Assembly (NCBI RefSeq): GCF_002843355.2
Contig: NZ_PJAI02000010.1
Span: forward strand, 92,336-156,335
Source: Colwellia echini
GTDB lineage: Bacteria > Pseudomonadota > Gammaproteobacteria > Enterobacterales > Alteromonadaceae
Reading direction: 5' to 3'
Length of the DNA stretch: 64,000 nucleotides
A model generated the notes under the pieces. That model made no database searches, was not told the DNA's origin, and saw only the letters and a program-made list of their open reading frames with translations. A program made the position numbers and the translations under genes. This document shows, piece after piece, positions 21,758 through 31,809 of this stretch (within the stretch, counting starts at the first letter, position 1; each line of letters begins with the position of its first letter).

Positions 21758-21849
21758 TTTACCATAACTTATCTATTACTAAGCCAATTAATAACAAATG
21801 AATTAAAAAATTGGTCAAAATTCAAGGAAGTGAATACGTTAAAATGGAG

Positions 21850-22566
21850 TTATTGATCTTCCATTAACTCTTTAAGTACATCACTTTTTAATTCGGCCCA
21901 TAATTTCGCTGATTCAATACCATGTCGGCGAACAGTCAAAATAGCTTCATCAAACTTATTTTCTTGCGCTAATTCAATAAGTGCTTGATAAAAATCTCGA
22001 GAGATTTCTCTACCTTTAGGATGAGCAAAGTATAAGTTACCAACACGTGAGTACAAGCCACTCAAACCATTTAAAATTAAAGAGTAAATAGGATTATCTG
22101 AAACTACAACCAGCGCTTTATTTAATTGGTAATCAAAGCGGCTAAATGCTTCGCCTGTATCTTCAATATCAAGATAAGCTTGTATTTCTTCAATCGCTTT
22201 TTGTGGGTCATTCTTTAATGCTGCGCGGATATAAATAGCACTAATATTTGTTCGTGCTGATAATAGATTATCTACTAAATCGGGAATACCTTCTTGATCT
22301 AACTGCACTAAGGTTTCTAGAATATTTAAACTAGAGGTTTCCCAGAAGTTATTAACCCGTGTTGGCTTGCCATGCTTAATAGTTAACCAACCGTCTCTCG
22401 CTAGCCGTTGTAATACTTCTCTAAGCGTTGTTCTGGTCACACCGATAAGCTCTGATAATTCACGCTCGGCTGGTAATATAGAACCAGGAGGAAAACCACC
22501 ATTCCAAATGGACTCAACTATATATTGCTCTGCAAAACCGGCTGGGCTCTTCGCTTTTATGACCAT
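21850..22566 (-). CDS. fadR: Fatty-acid metabolism regulator FadR
   Basis: A 238-residue GntR-family regulator that represses fatty-acid degradation and activates unsaturated fatty-acid synthesis, released by long-chain acyl-CoA. The N-terminal winged helix is nearly identical to that of E. coli ([31 protein letters not shown]), and the C-terminal acyl-CoA-binding domain follows. It is divergent from a sodium/proton antiporter gene, as in E. coli where the neighbour is nhaB. Confidence 0.97.
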   Translation of the reverse strand: MVIKAKSPAGFAEQYIVESIWNGGFPPGSILPAERELSELIGVTRTTLREVLQRLARDGWLTIKHGKPTRVNNFWETSSLNILETLVQLDQEGIPDLVDNLLSARTNISAIYIRAALKNDPQKAIEEIQAYLDIEDTGEAFSRFDYQLNKALVVVSDNPIYSLILNGLSGLYSRVGNLYFAHPKGREISRDFYQALIELAQENKFDEAILTVRRHGIESAKLWAELKSDVLKELMEDQ

Positions 22567-22605
22567 CGAAAATAGTTACCTGATAATTATGTACATGAAA
22601 AGAAT

Positions 22606-22680
22606 AATCTGAGTAACTGATTCTACCAGAAGTATAACGATGCACAAGCGAGATAATATTGCTTATCCAGTTTTCAGATT
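22606..22680. repeat. Dispersed palindromic element in the fadR-nhaD gap
   Basis: Arms AATCTGAGTAACTG (22606-22619) and CAGTTTTCAGATT (22668-22680) pair imperfectly; the right side reads TTGCTTATCCAGTTTTCAG as in the other copies. It lies directly upstream of fadR, within its probable promoter or 5' leader. Confidence 0.65.
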
Positions 22681-22775
22681 TAAAACAACAGAACCAGTTA
22701 ACACCAAAATTACATATTTATAATAAAATAGCCCACTATTTATATTCACAACAATACACAAAATAGAGTTTTTAC

Positions 22776-22789
22776 TTGATATAAATCAT
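22776..22789. promoter_or_regulatory. Candidate FNR-type box upstream of nhaD
   Basis: TTGATATAAATCAT matches the FNR consensus (TTGAT, four bases, ATCAA) at nine of ten fixed positions. It lies about 154 bases before the nhaD start and between the two divergent genes, so it could act on either. This is a match to a short consensus only. Confidence 0.4.
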
Positions 22790-22942
22790 GCAGCAGGTGA
22801 TTTACCTTAAAATTAGCGGTTATCAACGCCATTACTGTGCCATATTCGTTAAAAATTTGTTAGAATCACGCCGATTAATAATCATTCAAACAACACTATT
22901 AGTACCTTAATGAAGAGACGTAAGTCCACTTAGAGAACCCCC

Positions 22943-24343
22943 ATGAAACCACTTGTATACATATTAATAGCGCTATTGGCTGTGCTTTTTCCAAGCCTAG
23001 CCTTTGCTTCTGAAGCCTCGCACCAAAGTATTGATTTAACCAGTCATTGGATTGGTTATACCGCCATTGCCATTTTTGTGCTTGCGTATTCATTGGTCAT
23101 TTTAGAAGAGCAATTACATTTACGAAAATCAAAACCCGTGTTACTTGCTGCCGGTTTAATTTGGATTTTAATTGCCGCTTATTATGTAGCGAATGGGATG
23201 CCTCATGCCGCTGAAGTTGCTATTCGTCATAACTTTCTTGAATACGCTGAGCTGTTCTTCTTCTTGCTCGTTGCAATGACTTATATCAATGCCTTATTAG
23301 AGCGTGATGTATTTAACTCGTTACGTGATTGGTTGGTACAAAAAGGCTTTAGTTATCAAGCATTGTTTTGGATAACAGGTATTTTAGCTTTCTTCATTTC
23401 CCCTATTGCTGACAACTTAACAACGGCGTTAATTATGTGTGCTGTGGTATTAGCCGTTGGTAAAGACGAGCCTAAGTTTGTTGCTATGAGCTGCGTAAAC
23501 ATTGTTGTTGGCGCAAACGCTGGTGGGGCCTTTAGCCCATTTGGCGATATTACAACCCTAATGGTTTGGCAAAAAGGAATTGTTCAATTTACTGAGTTCT
23601 TCCAGTTGTTTTTACCTTCTGTAGTCAACTTTGTTATACCTGCATTTATCATGCAATTTTTCTTACCTAAAGGTAGCCCTAAATCTGAAAGTAATGAAAT
23701 TACGTCGATAAAAAAAGGTGGCTTGATCATCGTTGGGTTATTCATGTTAACCATTTTAACCGCGGTATCTTTTCATAACTTCTTACACCTACCACCTGTA
23801 TTTGGCATGATGTTAGGTTTAGGGTATTTAAAGTTTTTCGGTTATTACTTAAGAAAAGTGGGACATGCAACAATAGATCATTCAGATTTACCAACAGGTC
23901 ATAACATTAAAGATAACTTTGATATTTTTGATAAAATAGCAAAAGCAGAATGGGACACTTTGTTTTTCTTCTACGGTGTTATTCTTGCCGTGGGCGGTTT
24001 AGGATTTATCGGCTACCTTGGTATGGCATCAGAGTTTATGTACGGTGAATTAGGCGCAACAAATGCAAATATACTAGTTGGTATTTTATCGGCAATAGTT
24101 GATAACATACCAGTAATGTTTGCGGTATTAACCATGCAGCCTGATATGTCGCAAACACAGTGGTTATTAGTAACCCTTACCGCAGGTGTCGGCGGTAGTT
24201 TATTATCGGTAGGCTCTGCTGCTGGTGTTGCCTTAATGGGACAAGCTCGCGGTTACTATACCTTCTTTAGCCATTTAAAATGGACTCCAGTAATTGCTTT
24301 AGGTTATGCCGCTAGTATTTATGTGCACTTATTAATAAACTAA
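22943..24343 (+). CDS. nhaD: NhaD-type Na+/H+ antiporter
   Basis: A 466-residue polytopic inner-membrane protein of the ion transporter superfamily. It begins with a signal-like hydrophobic stretch ending in PSLAFASEA and has about 12 further hydrophobic segments, with NhaD-typical stretches SPIADNLTTALIMCAVVLAVG, GANAGGAFSPFGDITTLMVWQ and SAIVDNIPVMFAVLTM. Such antiporters expel sodium in exchange for protons, mainly at alkaline pH. It occupies the place beside fadR that nhaB has in E. coli. Confidence 0.93.
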   Translation: MKPLVYILIALLAVLFPSLAFASEASHQSIDLTSHWIGYTAIAIFVLAYSLVILEEQLHLRKSKPVLLAAGLIWILIAAYYVANGMPHAAEVAIRHNFLEYAELFFFLLVAMTYINALLERDVFNSLRDWLVQKGFSYQALFWITGILAFFISPIADNLTTALIMCAVVLAVGKDEPKFVAMSCVNIVVGANAGGAFSPFGDITTLMVWQKGIVQFTEFFQLFLPSVVNFVIPAFIMQFFLPKGSPKSESNEITSIKKGGLIIVGLFMLTILTAVSFHNFLHLPPVFGMMLGLGYLKFFGYYLRKVGHATIDHSDLPTGHNIKDNFDIFDKIAKAEWDTLFFFYGVILAVGGLGFIGYLGMASEFMYGELGATNANILVGILSAIVDNIPVMFAVLTMQPDMSQTQWLLVTLTAGVGGSLLSVGSAAGVALMGQARGYYTFFSHLKWTPVIALGYAASIYVHLLIN

Positions 24344-24449
24344 GCTTGTGATTTAACAATGCTTGACTTAGCAATATAAAAACTTACACAATTAAAGTAA
24401 GTGAGGCATAAAGAAACGCTTAATTATACTTTTCTTCATGTTATTATTT

Positions 24450-24480
24450 AAAAGCTTCTACTTGGGTAGAAGCTTTTTTT
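24450..24480 (+). terminator. Rho-independent terminator after nhaD
   Basis: AAAGCTTCTAC pairs with GTAGAAGCTTT across the loop TTGG, followed by a T run. It separates nhaD from dsbB, which begins 25 bases later. Confidence 0.93.
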
Positions 24481-24504
24481 ATTGATTTTTTTCGAGGAAA
24501 CTCT

Positions 24505-25023
24505 GTGACCTATTTAAGTAAAATAACTACCACACAAAAACCCTGGCTACTGCTAGGCTTGTCAGCATTAGGGCTAGAGTTAACGGCTTTATATTTTCAA
24601 TATATTTTAGATTTACAGCCTTGTATTATGTGTGTTTATCAACGATTAGCAATAATCAGTATTGCTGTGGCAGGTATGATTGGCGCGATAGGTTATAAAC
24701 ATATTTTTGCGAGGTTAATAGGCTATTGTTTGTGGGGGACTGGCGCTATTTGGGGGACGCTTATTGCAATAGAGCATGTTGAAATGCAGCGTAATAGTGG
24801 CTCGATGTTTTTTAGTTGCGATATCATTCCTAACTTCCCAACATGGGCACCTTTGCATGAGTGGCTTCCATTTCTATTTGAAGCAACCGGTGATTGCGGC
24901 GAAATAAGTTGGCAATTTTTAAATTACAGTATGCCGCAGTGGATGATAGTTGTTTATGGTTTGTATAGTGCGGCTTTCGTTGTCGTGTTATTAAACCGTT
25001 TAATTATCGCCAGAAAGCCTTAA
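24505..25023 (+). CDS. dsbB: Disulfide bond formation protein DsbB
   Basis: A 172-residue, four-helix inner-membrane protein that reoxidises DsbA and passes electrons to quinone. The first Cys pair is in [11 protein letters not shown]. The second pair is Cys in FSCDIIPNF and Cys in GDCGEISW on the second periplasmic loop. It starts with GTG at 24505, eight bases after GAGGAAA. dsbA is not nearby. The nhaD-dsbB order echoes nhaB-dsbB in E. coli. Confidence 0.95.
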   Translation: MTYLSKITTTQKPWLLLGLSALGLELTALYFQYILDLQPCIMCVYQRLAIISIAVAGMIGAIGYKHIFARLIGYCLWGTGAIWGTLIAIEHVEMQRNSGSMFFSCDIIPNFPTWAPLHEWLPFLFEATGDCGEISWQFLNYSMPQWMIVVYGLYSAAFVVVLLNRLIIARKP

Positions 25024-25090
25024 CAACTGAAGTATTTACAGCTTATTTTTACAGGCTCGACTAATTAACTCATTTGCTATTACACATAAA

Positions 25091-25137
25091 AAAGCATACG
25101 TTAAATTCTATATGAAATTGAGTTTAACGTATGCTTT
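25091..25137. terminator. Bidirectional hairpin between dsbB and ycgN
   Basis: AAAGCATACGTTAAA (25091-25105) and its perfect complement TTTAACGTATGCTTT (25123-25137). The A tract on the left gives the minus strand a T run, so it should terminate ycgN; the plus-strand T run is shorter. Confidence 0.85.
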
Positions 25138-25184
25138 AAGTTCACCTTCTAACCAACTTAACTGTAGTTATTTACGATACTTTT

Positions 25185-25706
25185 CTAATCAAGATCATTT
25201 AACGGCCAACTCACAATAAAGTCTTCAAACCTCTCAATACTTACTTCATCATCTTTAACAATTTTACCGCGCACCGACATACCCGATTTATGCATCAATG
25301 ACTTTTTACCTTTATTAAGTAACGGGTGCCACGATGGCATGCCACGCCCTTCTTTTAATCGACGATAAGTACAGCTTGGGGGCATAAAAAATACCGCATT
25401 AATATTTTCTTGTGAAAGTCTGACACAATCTGGGACTAAGTTGGTTCTTTCTTCGTATTTAGAACATTGACAAGTTTTTTCATTTAATAAATGACAAGCA
25501 ATATTAGAGTAATAAATAGATTCACCTTCATCAATATAATTAGTAGGCAAAAGCTCCGTTTCTTCATCCGTTTGGTCATCATCAATAAATTTATTTAAGC
25601 AACATTTAGCACAGCCATCACACAGTGACTCCCATTCTGGACGAGTCATTTCGGTTAAGCTTTTGGTTTCCCAAAAAGGTTGTTCTGGTGTTTTTTTATC
25701 GTTCAT
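25185..25706 (-). CDS. ycgN: YcgN-family Cys-cluster protein
   Basis: A 173-residue protein of the UPF0260 (YcgN) family, with the conserved start PFWETKSL, EWESLCDGCAKCCLNKF, CHLLNEKTCQCSKYEER and PPSCTYRRLKEGR. The Cys pattern suggests a metal or iron-sulfur site; function unknown. A threefold 12-bp repeat lies upstream of the start. Confidence 0.9.
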   Translation of the reverse strand: MNDKKTPEQPFWETKSLTEMTRPEWESLCDGCAKCCLNKFIDDDQTDEETELLPTNYIDEGESIYYSNIACHLLNEKTCQCSKYEERTNLVPDCVRLSQENINAVFFMPPSCTYRRLKEGRGMPSWHPLLNKGKKSLMHKSGMSVRGKIVKDDEVSIERFEDFIVSWPLNDLD

Positions 25707-25754
25707 TATTTACTACTTTTAACTTAAAAATTTAATGTGACTTTACTTTTTACT

Positions 25755-25790
25755 TTACTTTCTACGTTACTTTCTACGTTACTTTCTACG
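25755..25790. repeat. Threefold 12-bp tandem repeat upstream of ycgN
   Basis: TTACTTTCTACG is repeated three times without change, 49-84 bases before the ycgN start. It sits in the untranslated leader or promoter, where copy number could alter spacing. Confidence 0.9.
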
Positions 25791-25811
25791 TTAGTATAGA
25801 TGCTTTAAAAA

Positions 25812-26849
25812 TTACTGAATAGGTGGGAATTTAATTCGATCTGATAAATGACCAACCGAGCTAACAAAATAATACGATAAGTTCCAATGCATCAAGCTTT
25901 TATAATTGTCATATGCTAGATAAGCTCGTCCATTTTCTCCATCAGGAAAAACTAACGCTGCTTTAATATTTACTTCTGGTAAGTTGGTACCATCAGCACG
26001 TCTTACTCCAAGAGCTTGCCATTGGGCTAACGTTTTCTCAGTTTTAGCCCATGCCTTTAACCAGTTCTTTCTGCCGCCAGTATTTTGCGGGATAGCCAAA
26101 GTGTAATCAAAGCCTTCAGGTAGTTTAACCTGACGCCCCCACGTAAAATTACCGTTCCAGCCTTCTTTTTGTAAATAATTAGCCATTGACGAAAAAATAT
26201 CTGCCTGATTTTGCCAAATATCTTTTTTTCCATCGCCATCGCCATCTACCGCGTAGCCAAGAAATGAGGTTGGCATAAATTGGTTTTGCCCCATTGCCCC
26301 CGCCCAAGAGCCTTTCATGTCGGTACTACTGATATGACCTTCATCTAAAATAGTTAATGCTGCCATTAATTGTTTTTTAAAGAAAGCTTCTCGACGTCCC
26401 TCATAAGCTAATGTTGATAAAGCAGAAACCACATTATAACCACCGGTATAAGTGCCGAAATTAGTTTCCAGTCCCCATAAAGCAACAATAAATCGAGGTT
26501 GAACTTGATATTTATCACCTATTTTCGTTAACAAAGCTTCATGCTCTTTATACAATGCGCGTGCTTTATCAACTTTCCACTTTGGCACACGTTTAGGTAA
26601 ATAGGTATCAAGGGTTTCTACTTTTTCAGGTTGACTTCTATCAGCGGAAACAGCACGTTTATGAAATTTAACTTCTGCAAAACTTTCATCAATTAACGCT
26701 TGGCTAAAACCTTGCGCTAACGCTTCTGCTTTGAGCTCTGTTACGTAACTTGCAAAACCTGCTTCGGTTAACTCTTTTTGAGCGGCTAAGGATTGTTGCA
26801 TTGCTCCAATAAGAATTAACGTAGATAGCACTACACTTTTCATGCTCAT
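25812..26849 (-). CDS. MltB-type lytic murein transglycosylase
   Basis: A 345-residue exported enzyme that cleaves the glycan strands of peptidoglycan, forming anhydromuropeptides. It has an N-terminal signal peptide (to about SLAAQ). The catalytic Glu is in ALWGLETNFG, followed by the family segments GGYNVVSALSTLAYEGRR, SWAGAMGQNQFMPTSFL and a Ca-like DGDGDGKKDIW. No lipobox is evident, so it is probably soluble in the periplasm. Its ATG overlaps the ycgL stop (TAATG), so the two are translationally coupled. Confidence 0.88.
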   Translation of the reverse strand: MSMKSVVLSTLILIGAMQQSLAAQKELTEAGFASYVTELKAEALAQGFSQALIDESFAEVKFHKRAVSADRSQPEKVETLDTYLPKRVPKWKVDKARALYKEHEALLTKIGDKYQVQPRFIVALWGLETNFGTYTGGYNVVSALSTLAYEGRREAFFKKQLMAALTILDEGHISSTDMKGSWAGAMGQNQFMPTSFLGYAVDGDGDGKKDIWQNQADIFSSMANYLQKEGWNGNFTWGRQVKLPEGFDYTLAIPQNTGGRKNWLKAWAKTEKTLAQWQALGVRRADGTNLPEVNIKAALVFPDGENGRAYLAYDNYKSLMHWNLSYYFVSSVGHLSDRIKFPPIQ

Positions 26850-27142
26850 TAAAGCTCTCCTTGCTCTTTTTTAGCTGCCATTTCAGCTTTAAACGCTTTT
26901 AATAAATCTTCTTGCGGTGGTGGTAATTGCAAATAAAAACCTTGCTCTGCTAAGTTTTCTCTTACTTTAACTACATCAGCCATCCCCAATTTTTCTTTAG
27001 TCGCTAAATTAATGATAGTTACTAGAATAGGCGTACCAAATGTTTTCATCAGCGCTTCTGGAACCGAAGAAAAATCGTCACGTTTATTAATAAAAAGATA
27101 CGTTTGTGCTTTTTTAGGGCTTTTATAAATAGTACACAGCAT
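26849..27142 (-). CDS. ycgL: YcgL-domain protein
   Basis: A 97-residue protein of the small YcgL family (MLCTIYKSPKKAQTYLFI, then GFYLQLPPP). Function unknown. It overlaps the lytic transglycosylase gene by one base and sits near rnd, as ycgL does in related genomes. Confidence 0.9.
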   Translation of the reverse strand: MLCTIYKSPKKAQTYLFINKRDDFSSVPEALMKTFGTPILVTIINLATKEKLGMADVVKVRENLAEQGFYLQLPPPQEDLLKAFKAEMAAKKEQGEL

Positions 27143-27296
27143 AATGGAAACCTATTATGAATAATTATGAATAGATGGTAGGCAATTGAAAAATGCGCTT
27201 ACGCTTAAATATATCATGAGCCAAGGGTTAACCCTATAGCGACTCAATCAATATTTGTTAACAAAGATGTAGATGAGCAAGAGAAATTACTAGGTT

Positions 27297-28436
27297 TTAT
27301 TTAAAGTTTTTGTTAGCAAATGCCAATAACTCTTGACCGAATAACTCATTACGCCAGCTTGAAATTAAATCAATACTTTCATCACTTTTTCGTGCGCCAT
27401 TTAAATCAAATTGCCACGTTAAAAATTGATTTATTTGTTTTTTAGACGCTACATTTTCAATAGTTAAATTATGACCTTTGGCAGCAGTTACCAAGAAAGC
27501 TTTTACATTTTTAAAAATTTGCTTATAACCAGGGTATTCATCAAGTCGACTAATTTTTTCTGGATAATCGCTAATACTTGTTTTATCCGCTTGTGCTAAC
27601 ACCGCCAGCATTGCTTTACCTTTATGACGAACATCAAGAGTTTCAACCCCTTCAAGTGCTTGCATTGCATTCAAACTTGTCGGATTACTTTGTGCAATGG
27701 CCATTAGGGTGTGATCTTTAGCGACAAAACCGATCGGTAAATCACGTATTTTAGCTTGTTGGTATCGCCAACTCGCTAAGTACTTGAGAATATTTAACTG
27801 TTTAGGGTTTAAGCGCCAATTCATCTTAATATTAAGATACATTTCATTATCGTTAATCGGGTTAAATTTTTTATCAATAATACTTTGGCTTTCAATCTGA
27901 GCATAACTTAGAAAGCCTGCCTCAGTTATCTCTGCGAGTAATTTAGGATAAATATCAAATAAGTGGTCAACATCAGCACTAGCATAAATCAATTGCTTTG
28001 TTGTTAATGGTCTTTTTAGCCAATCGGTACGTGACTCTGATTTATCTAATTCAATGCCAGTATAATGCTGTACCATTGCGGCATAACCGAGTGACAAACC
28101 ATGTCCTAAAAATGACATCATAATTTGACTATCAATTAAATTTACCGGTTTACAGTTACCAGCGGTTAAGAAGACTTCTAAATCTTCTGAGCAAGCATGT
28201 AAAACTTTAGTAATATTTTCATCAGTTAATAGTTGCCAAAACGGAGATAAGTCTTCGACAGCAAGCGGGTCAATTAACGCTAGACTTTTCCCATCACATA
28301 CTTGCAACAAGCCTAATTTAGCATAAAGGGTACGGGTACGTACAAACTCGGTATCTATCGCTAAAACTGTCGCCTTAGCCAGTTGTTCACATAAATCATT
28401 TAAACTTTGCTGATCTTCAATTAATTGATAATCCAT
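27297..28436 (-). CDS. rnd: Ribonuclease D
   Basis: A 379-residue 3'-5' exoribonuclease that matures tRNA 3' ends. DEDD motifs are AIDTEFVRTRT (Exo I), LHACSEDLEVF (Exo II) and YASADVDHLFDIY (Exo III), followed by a C-terminal HRDC domain (about 215-295). The length agrees with E. coli RNase D (375). Confidence 0.95.
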   Translation of the reverse strand: MDYQLIEDQQSLNDLCEQLAKATVLAIDTEFVRTRTLYAKLGLLQVCDGKSLALIDPLAVEDLSPFWQLLTDENITKVLHACSEDLEVFLTAGNCKPVNLIDSQIMMSFLGHGLSLGYAAMVQHYTGIELDKSESRTDWLKRPLTTKQLIYASADVDHLFDIYPKLLAEITEAGFLSYAQIESQSIIDKKFNPINDNEMYLNIKMNWRLNPKQLNILKYLASWRYQQAKIRDLPIGFVAKDHTLMAIAQSNPTSLNAMQALEGVETLDVRHKGKAMLAVLAQADKTSISDYPEKISRLDEYPGYKQIFKNVKAFLVTAAKGHNLTIENVASKKQINQFLTWQFDLNGARKSDESIDLISSWRNELFGQELLAFANKNFK

Positions 28437-28640
28437 AATTTTTCTTTTTTCTTCTTAGCTTTGTAAACAAGCGCTAAAATTAGTGTGCAAACTAATGGGT
28501 GAAATACACGATAACGACCGTGTTAAATAAACGGCAACGAGCAACATAGCTAATAAAACACGTAGCTAAAATAAGGTCGCTGGTGCTGTAATTAACCTTT
28601 TAAATAGAGGATAGCCACCGCCCCTCTTTAACTAAAGTTT

Positions 28641-29723
28641 TTACTTATGGCGTCTACGCGTACTTTGCTTATTACGCAATTGATGTTTTTTAACTGAGCG
28701 ACGAATACGTCGGCTTTTGGCGTTATCCATCGTCTTTTCGTCCACTTTAACTTTACTGGCTATTTCTGGCGATAAGTTAACAAGTTGACGGTAATAATTT
28801 ACTTCTTTTAAGCCTAATTCGCGCCAACCTCCCATAGGTAATTGACGTTGCATTTCCATATCGCCATAACGAACACGAATCAGTCGACTTACTTGTACAT
28901 CTTGGCTTTCCCATAAACGACGAACTTCTCGGTTACGACCCTCAGATAATACAACATGGAACCAATGGTTACGCCCTTCACCGCCACGATAAGTGATCTT
29001 TTGAAAGCGTGCAGGGCCATCTTCTAATTTAACCCCTGTGCGAAGTGTTTGTAACATGGCTTCATTAATTTCACCAAAAACACGAACCGCATACTCACGT
29101 TCAACTTTTTGTGATGGATGCATTAAGCGGTTAGCGAGTTCACCATCAGTAGTGAACAACAACATACCAGAGGTGTTTATATCTAAACGACCTACCGCAA
29201 CCCAACGGCCAGTTTCTAGTGGCGGCAGTCTATCAAATACAGTTGCTCTGCCTTCTGGATCTTTACGGGTACACATTTCGCCTTCTGGTTTGTTATAAAC
29301 AAGCACGCGACAAATGTCTTCCTCTTGAGCGGTTAATTTAACAGTATGTCCGTCTAAGCGAATTTGTTCATTACCAGTAATTCTGTCACCTAAAAAAGCC
29401 ACTTTACCGTCTATACTAACTCGACCTTCACTGATCATAGTTTCCATTTCACGACGAGAGCCTTTACCTGCTCTCGCTAATACTTTTTGTACTTTTTCTG
29501 AGTCTGTATGTTTTGCGGTAGTAAAATCTACTTTTTCAGCTTTCTCGGGAAGTTTTTTAGCCCCGCCTTTTTTAGCTAAACCTTTTTTCGCAATCGCGTC
29601 TTTAGACAAACCTTTTTTAACAACCTTTCTTTTCGCAGTAGCTTTTTCAGTACCACGAGTGCCATATTTTTTATCTGAGACTTCGTCTTTTCTTGCTTGT
29701 TTTTTCTTATCAACCGTCATCAT
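28641..29723 (-). CDS. rluB: 23S rRNA pseudouridine synthase RluB
   Basis: A 360-residue enzyme making pseudouridine at position 2605 of 23S rRNA. A Lys/Ala-rich basic N-terminal extension (about 1-70) precedes an S4-like RNA-binding domain ([19 protein letters not shown]) and the RsuA-type catalytic domain, with the active Asp in [15 protein letters not shown]. The C-terminus is again basic ([11 protein letters not shown]). Either of two adjacent ATG codons (29723, 29720) could be the start. Confidence 0.92.
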   Translation of the reverse strand: MMTVDKKKQARKDEVSDKKYGTRGTEKATAKRKVVKKGLSKDAIAKKGLAKKGGAKKLPEKAEKVDFTTAKHTDSEKVQKVLARAGKGSRREMETMISEGRVSIDGKVAFLGDRITGNEQIRLDGHTVKLTAQEEDICRVLVYNKPEGEMCTRKDPEGRATVFDRLPPLETGRWVAVGRLDINTSGMLLFTTDGELANRLMHPSQKVEREYAVRVFGEINEAMLQTLRTGVKLEDGPARFQKITYRGGEGRNHWFHVVLSEGRNREVRRLWESQDVQVSRLIRVRYGDMEMQRQLPMGGWRELGLKEVNYYRQLVNLSPEIASKVKVDEKTMDNAKSRRIRRSVKKHQLRNKQSTRRRHK

Positions 29724-29908
29724 TTTTTACTCTGTTACGTCAGTAGCAGCTCCCAAGTAGCTAACTTCTGGCTCATTTTCTGGTGCAATAACCTAGGATT
29801 AAAAACTAACTGATTGGTTACTTAGTTTTATGATAGGTTATTGATTTTTTAAATCGCTGATTTTAAATTGCGCTATATGCGCTTATACGAATATTTACTA
29901 ACTACTCA

Positions 29909-30529
29909 TTATTGGAAAGGTGTTGGATCACCTTCACCTACGCGTAATATTTCAATGTCGTCATTAGAAAAATCAATCACGGTAGTCGGATGTTCACCTA
30001 AATGACCGCCATTGATAATCAAATCAACTTGGTGTTCTAATAAGTCTCGAATTTCTTCGGGATCATGCTCAGCCATATCTTTACCTGGCATAATCAAACT
30101 AGTTGACATTATAGGCTCTGCTAGTTCAGTCAACAAGGCTTGTACAATAGTATTATCGGGTACTCTAATGCCTATGGTTTTCTTTTTCGGATTTAATAGG
30201 CGTTTAGGTACTTCTTTACTGCCTTTAAATATAAAGGTGTATGCTCCGGGTGTATGACTTTTCAACAACCGATAAGCACTATTATCAATTCTCGTATATT
30301 CTGATAACTGTGATAAATCTTTACAAACTAAAGTAAAGTTATGATCTTTATCGATATTTCTAATTCGACAGATACGTTCTAATGCTTTTTTATCCCCTAG
30401 GTGACAGCCCAAAGCATAGCCAGAATCGGTAGGGTAAACAATAACACCGCCTTCTTTAATAATGTCTGCCGCTTGTTTCATTAAACGACCTTGAGGGTTA
30501 TCTGGGTGTACGTAAAAAAACTGACTCAT
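29909..30529 (-). CDS. yciO: YciO/Sua5/YrdC-family protein
   Basis: A 206-residue YrdC-fold protein, with GGVIVYPTDSGYALGC, the nucleotide-pocket pattern RICRIRNIDKDHNFTLVC and SLIMPGKDMAEHDPEEI. The family includes threonylcarbamoyl-AMP synthases acting in tRNA t6A synthesis; YciO proteins are a close subgroup with less certain activity. It is next to the PHP-domain gene and the trp operon, as yciO-yciV-trp is in E. coli. Confidence 0.92.
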   Translation of the reverse strand: MSQFFYVHPDNPQGRLMKQAADIIKEGGVIVYPTDSGYALGCHLGDKKALERICRIRNIDKDHNFTLVCKDLSQLSEYTRIDNSAYRLLKSHTPGAYTFIFKGSKEVPKRLLNPKKKTIGIRVPDNTIVQALLTELAEPIMSTSLIMPGKDMAEHDPEEIRDLLEHQVDLIINGGHLGEHPTTVIDFSNDDIEILRVGEGDPTPFQ

Positions 30530-30707
30530 GAGGCTTTCCTTTTTTGAAAACAGAAATTATGTAAACTGATATTTCTTAAAATGATCTTGCTTAAGTTAAA
30601 ATAGGTAGCATTTAAAAATAAGTCTTATTTAAAAACTGCCACGATGAAATTAACGTTTTTAATATCCTACTTTAGAAATATACGCTATTAATATTTTTGT
30701 CGTTTGT

Positions 30708-31613
30708 CTATGGCCACTGTGCCCAAACAGGTATAGCACCAACAGGCATAGTTAAGTTACGCCCTAAGTCACTCCACCTGTTCGGATAATGAAAGTCAGA
30801 GCCCATAGAAGCAAGTAAATTGTATTCTTGACAATAGCCTAGCATTTTCTTTCTTTGTTCAGGATTCATTTGCGGTAATACAACTTCTAGACCATCACCA
30901 CTTGCTTCTTTAAAATCAACAATTAACCGACGTAACCATTTAGAAGATAGGTCATAGCGAATAGGATGCGCCATTACGGCACTGCCGCCAGCTTGATGAA
31001 TTGCGTCTATTGCTTGTTCAATGCTACACCAATTAGGCTTCACATATGCACGCTGACCTTTTGAACCTTTTTTACCTATGTATTTATCAAAAGCTTGTTG
31101 CATAGTACTAACATGTCCTTGTTGATGCAGAACTTTCGCAAAATGTGCGCGAGTAATAGAGCCCTCACCAGCCATTTCTTTGGCATCTTCGTAGATAGTT
31201 GGAAAACCACATTTTGCCAGTTTTTCGCCCATTGATGTAGCACGATCTTCTCTAGCTTGCTGTTGTTGAGTAATTAATTTGGCTAGTGCTGGATGGTTTT
31301 GTTCAATATTTAAACCAACAATATGAATTTCAAAACCTTGCCATGCAGTAGATATTTCAATGCCTTTAATCAGTGTGAGTGAAATATTTTTTTCGTCTAT
31401 ATGCTTTTGTGCTATATCAAGCCCTGCAACTGTGTCATGGTCGGTGATGGCTAAAACATCAAGTTGAAAATTAACAGCCCGATCTATCAGTGTTTGCGGC
31501 GACAAAGTTCCATCAGAACAATTAGTGTGACTATGTAAGTCGATACGTTTATGAGCAAAACCTTCGGTTTCTACTATCTTATGAGGGAAATCAAGGGTTG
31601 ACAGCAACGCCAT
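30708..31613 (-). CDS. yciV: PHP-domain 5'-3' exonuclease (RNase AM)
   Basis: A 301-residue PHP-domain metal-dependent phosphoesterase. Metal ligands are visible in DLHSHTNCSDG, AITDHDT, VMAHP and GSDFHYP. The E. coli relative (YciV, RNase AM) trims short RNA and matures rRNA 5' ends and can act on 3',5'-bisphosphates. It is divergent from the trp operon, as in enterobacteria. Confidence 0.93.
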   Translation of the reverse strand: MALLSTLDFPHKIVETEGFAHKRIDLHSHTNCSDGTLSPQTLIDRAVNFQLDVLAITDHDTVAGLDIAQKHIDEKNISLTLIKGIEISTAWQGFEIHIVGLNIEQNHPALAKLITQQQQAREDRATSMGEKLAKCGFPTIYEDAKEMAGEGSITRAHFAKVLHQQGHVSTMQQAFDKYIGKKGSKGQRAYVKPNWCSIEQAIDAIHQAGGSAVMAHPIRYDLSSKWLRRLIVDFKEASGDGLEVVLPQMNPEQRKKMLGYCQEYNLLASMGSDFHYPNRWSDLGRNLTMPVGAIPVWAQWP

Positions 31614-31755
31614 AATAAGGTCTTCTATAAGGGTAAATCATTATCTGTTGATAAGTTTACTGATAATGAGTAAGTAATGATACTTTTTCCGTAAAGTAAA
31701 CGGATATTTCATACATATTAAGACAAAAACAACTTAAAATATTAAAGGTAAAAAA

Positions 31756-31809
31756 ATGTATATCGCAAACACTAACCTAACTGTAAATTGGTGGCATAAC
31801 TCGACATAA
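31756..31809 (+). CDS. trpL: trp operon leader peptide
   Basis: A 17-residue peptide, MYIANTNLTVNWWHNST, with AAAGG seven bases upstream. Two adjacent Trp codons (31789-31794) end exactly where the first leader hairpin begins (31795). That geometry is the classical arrangement in which a ribosome stalled for charged tRNA-Trp blocks segment 1. Confidence 0.85.
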   Translation: MYIANTNLTVNWWHNST

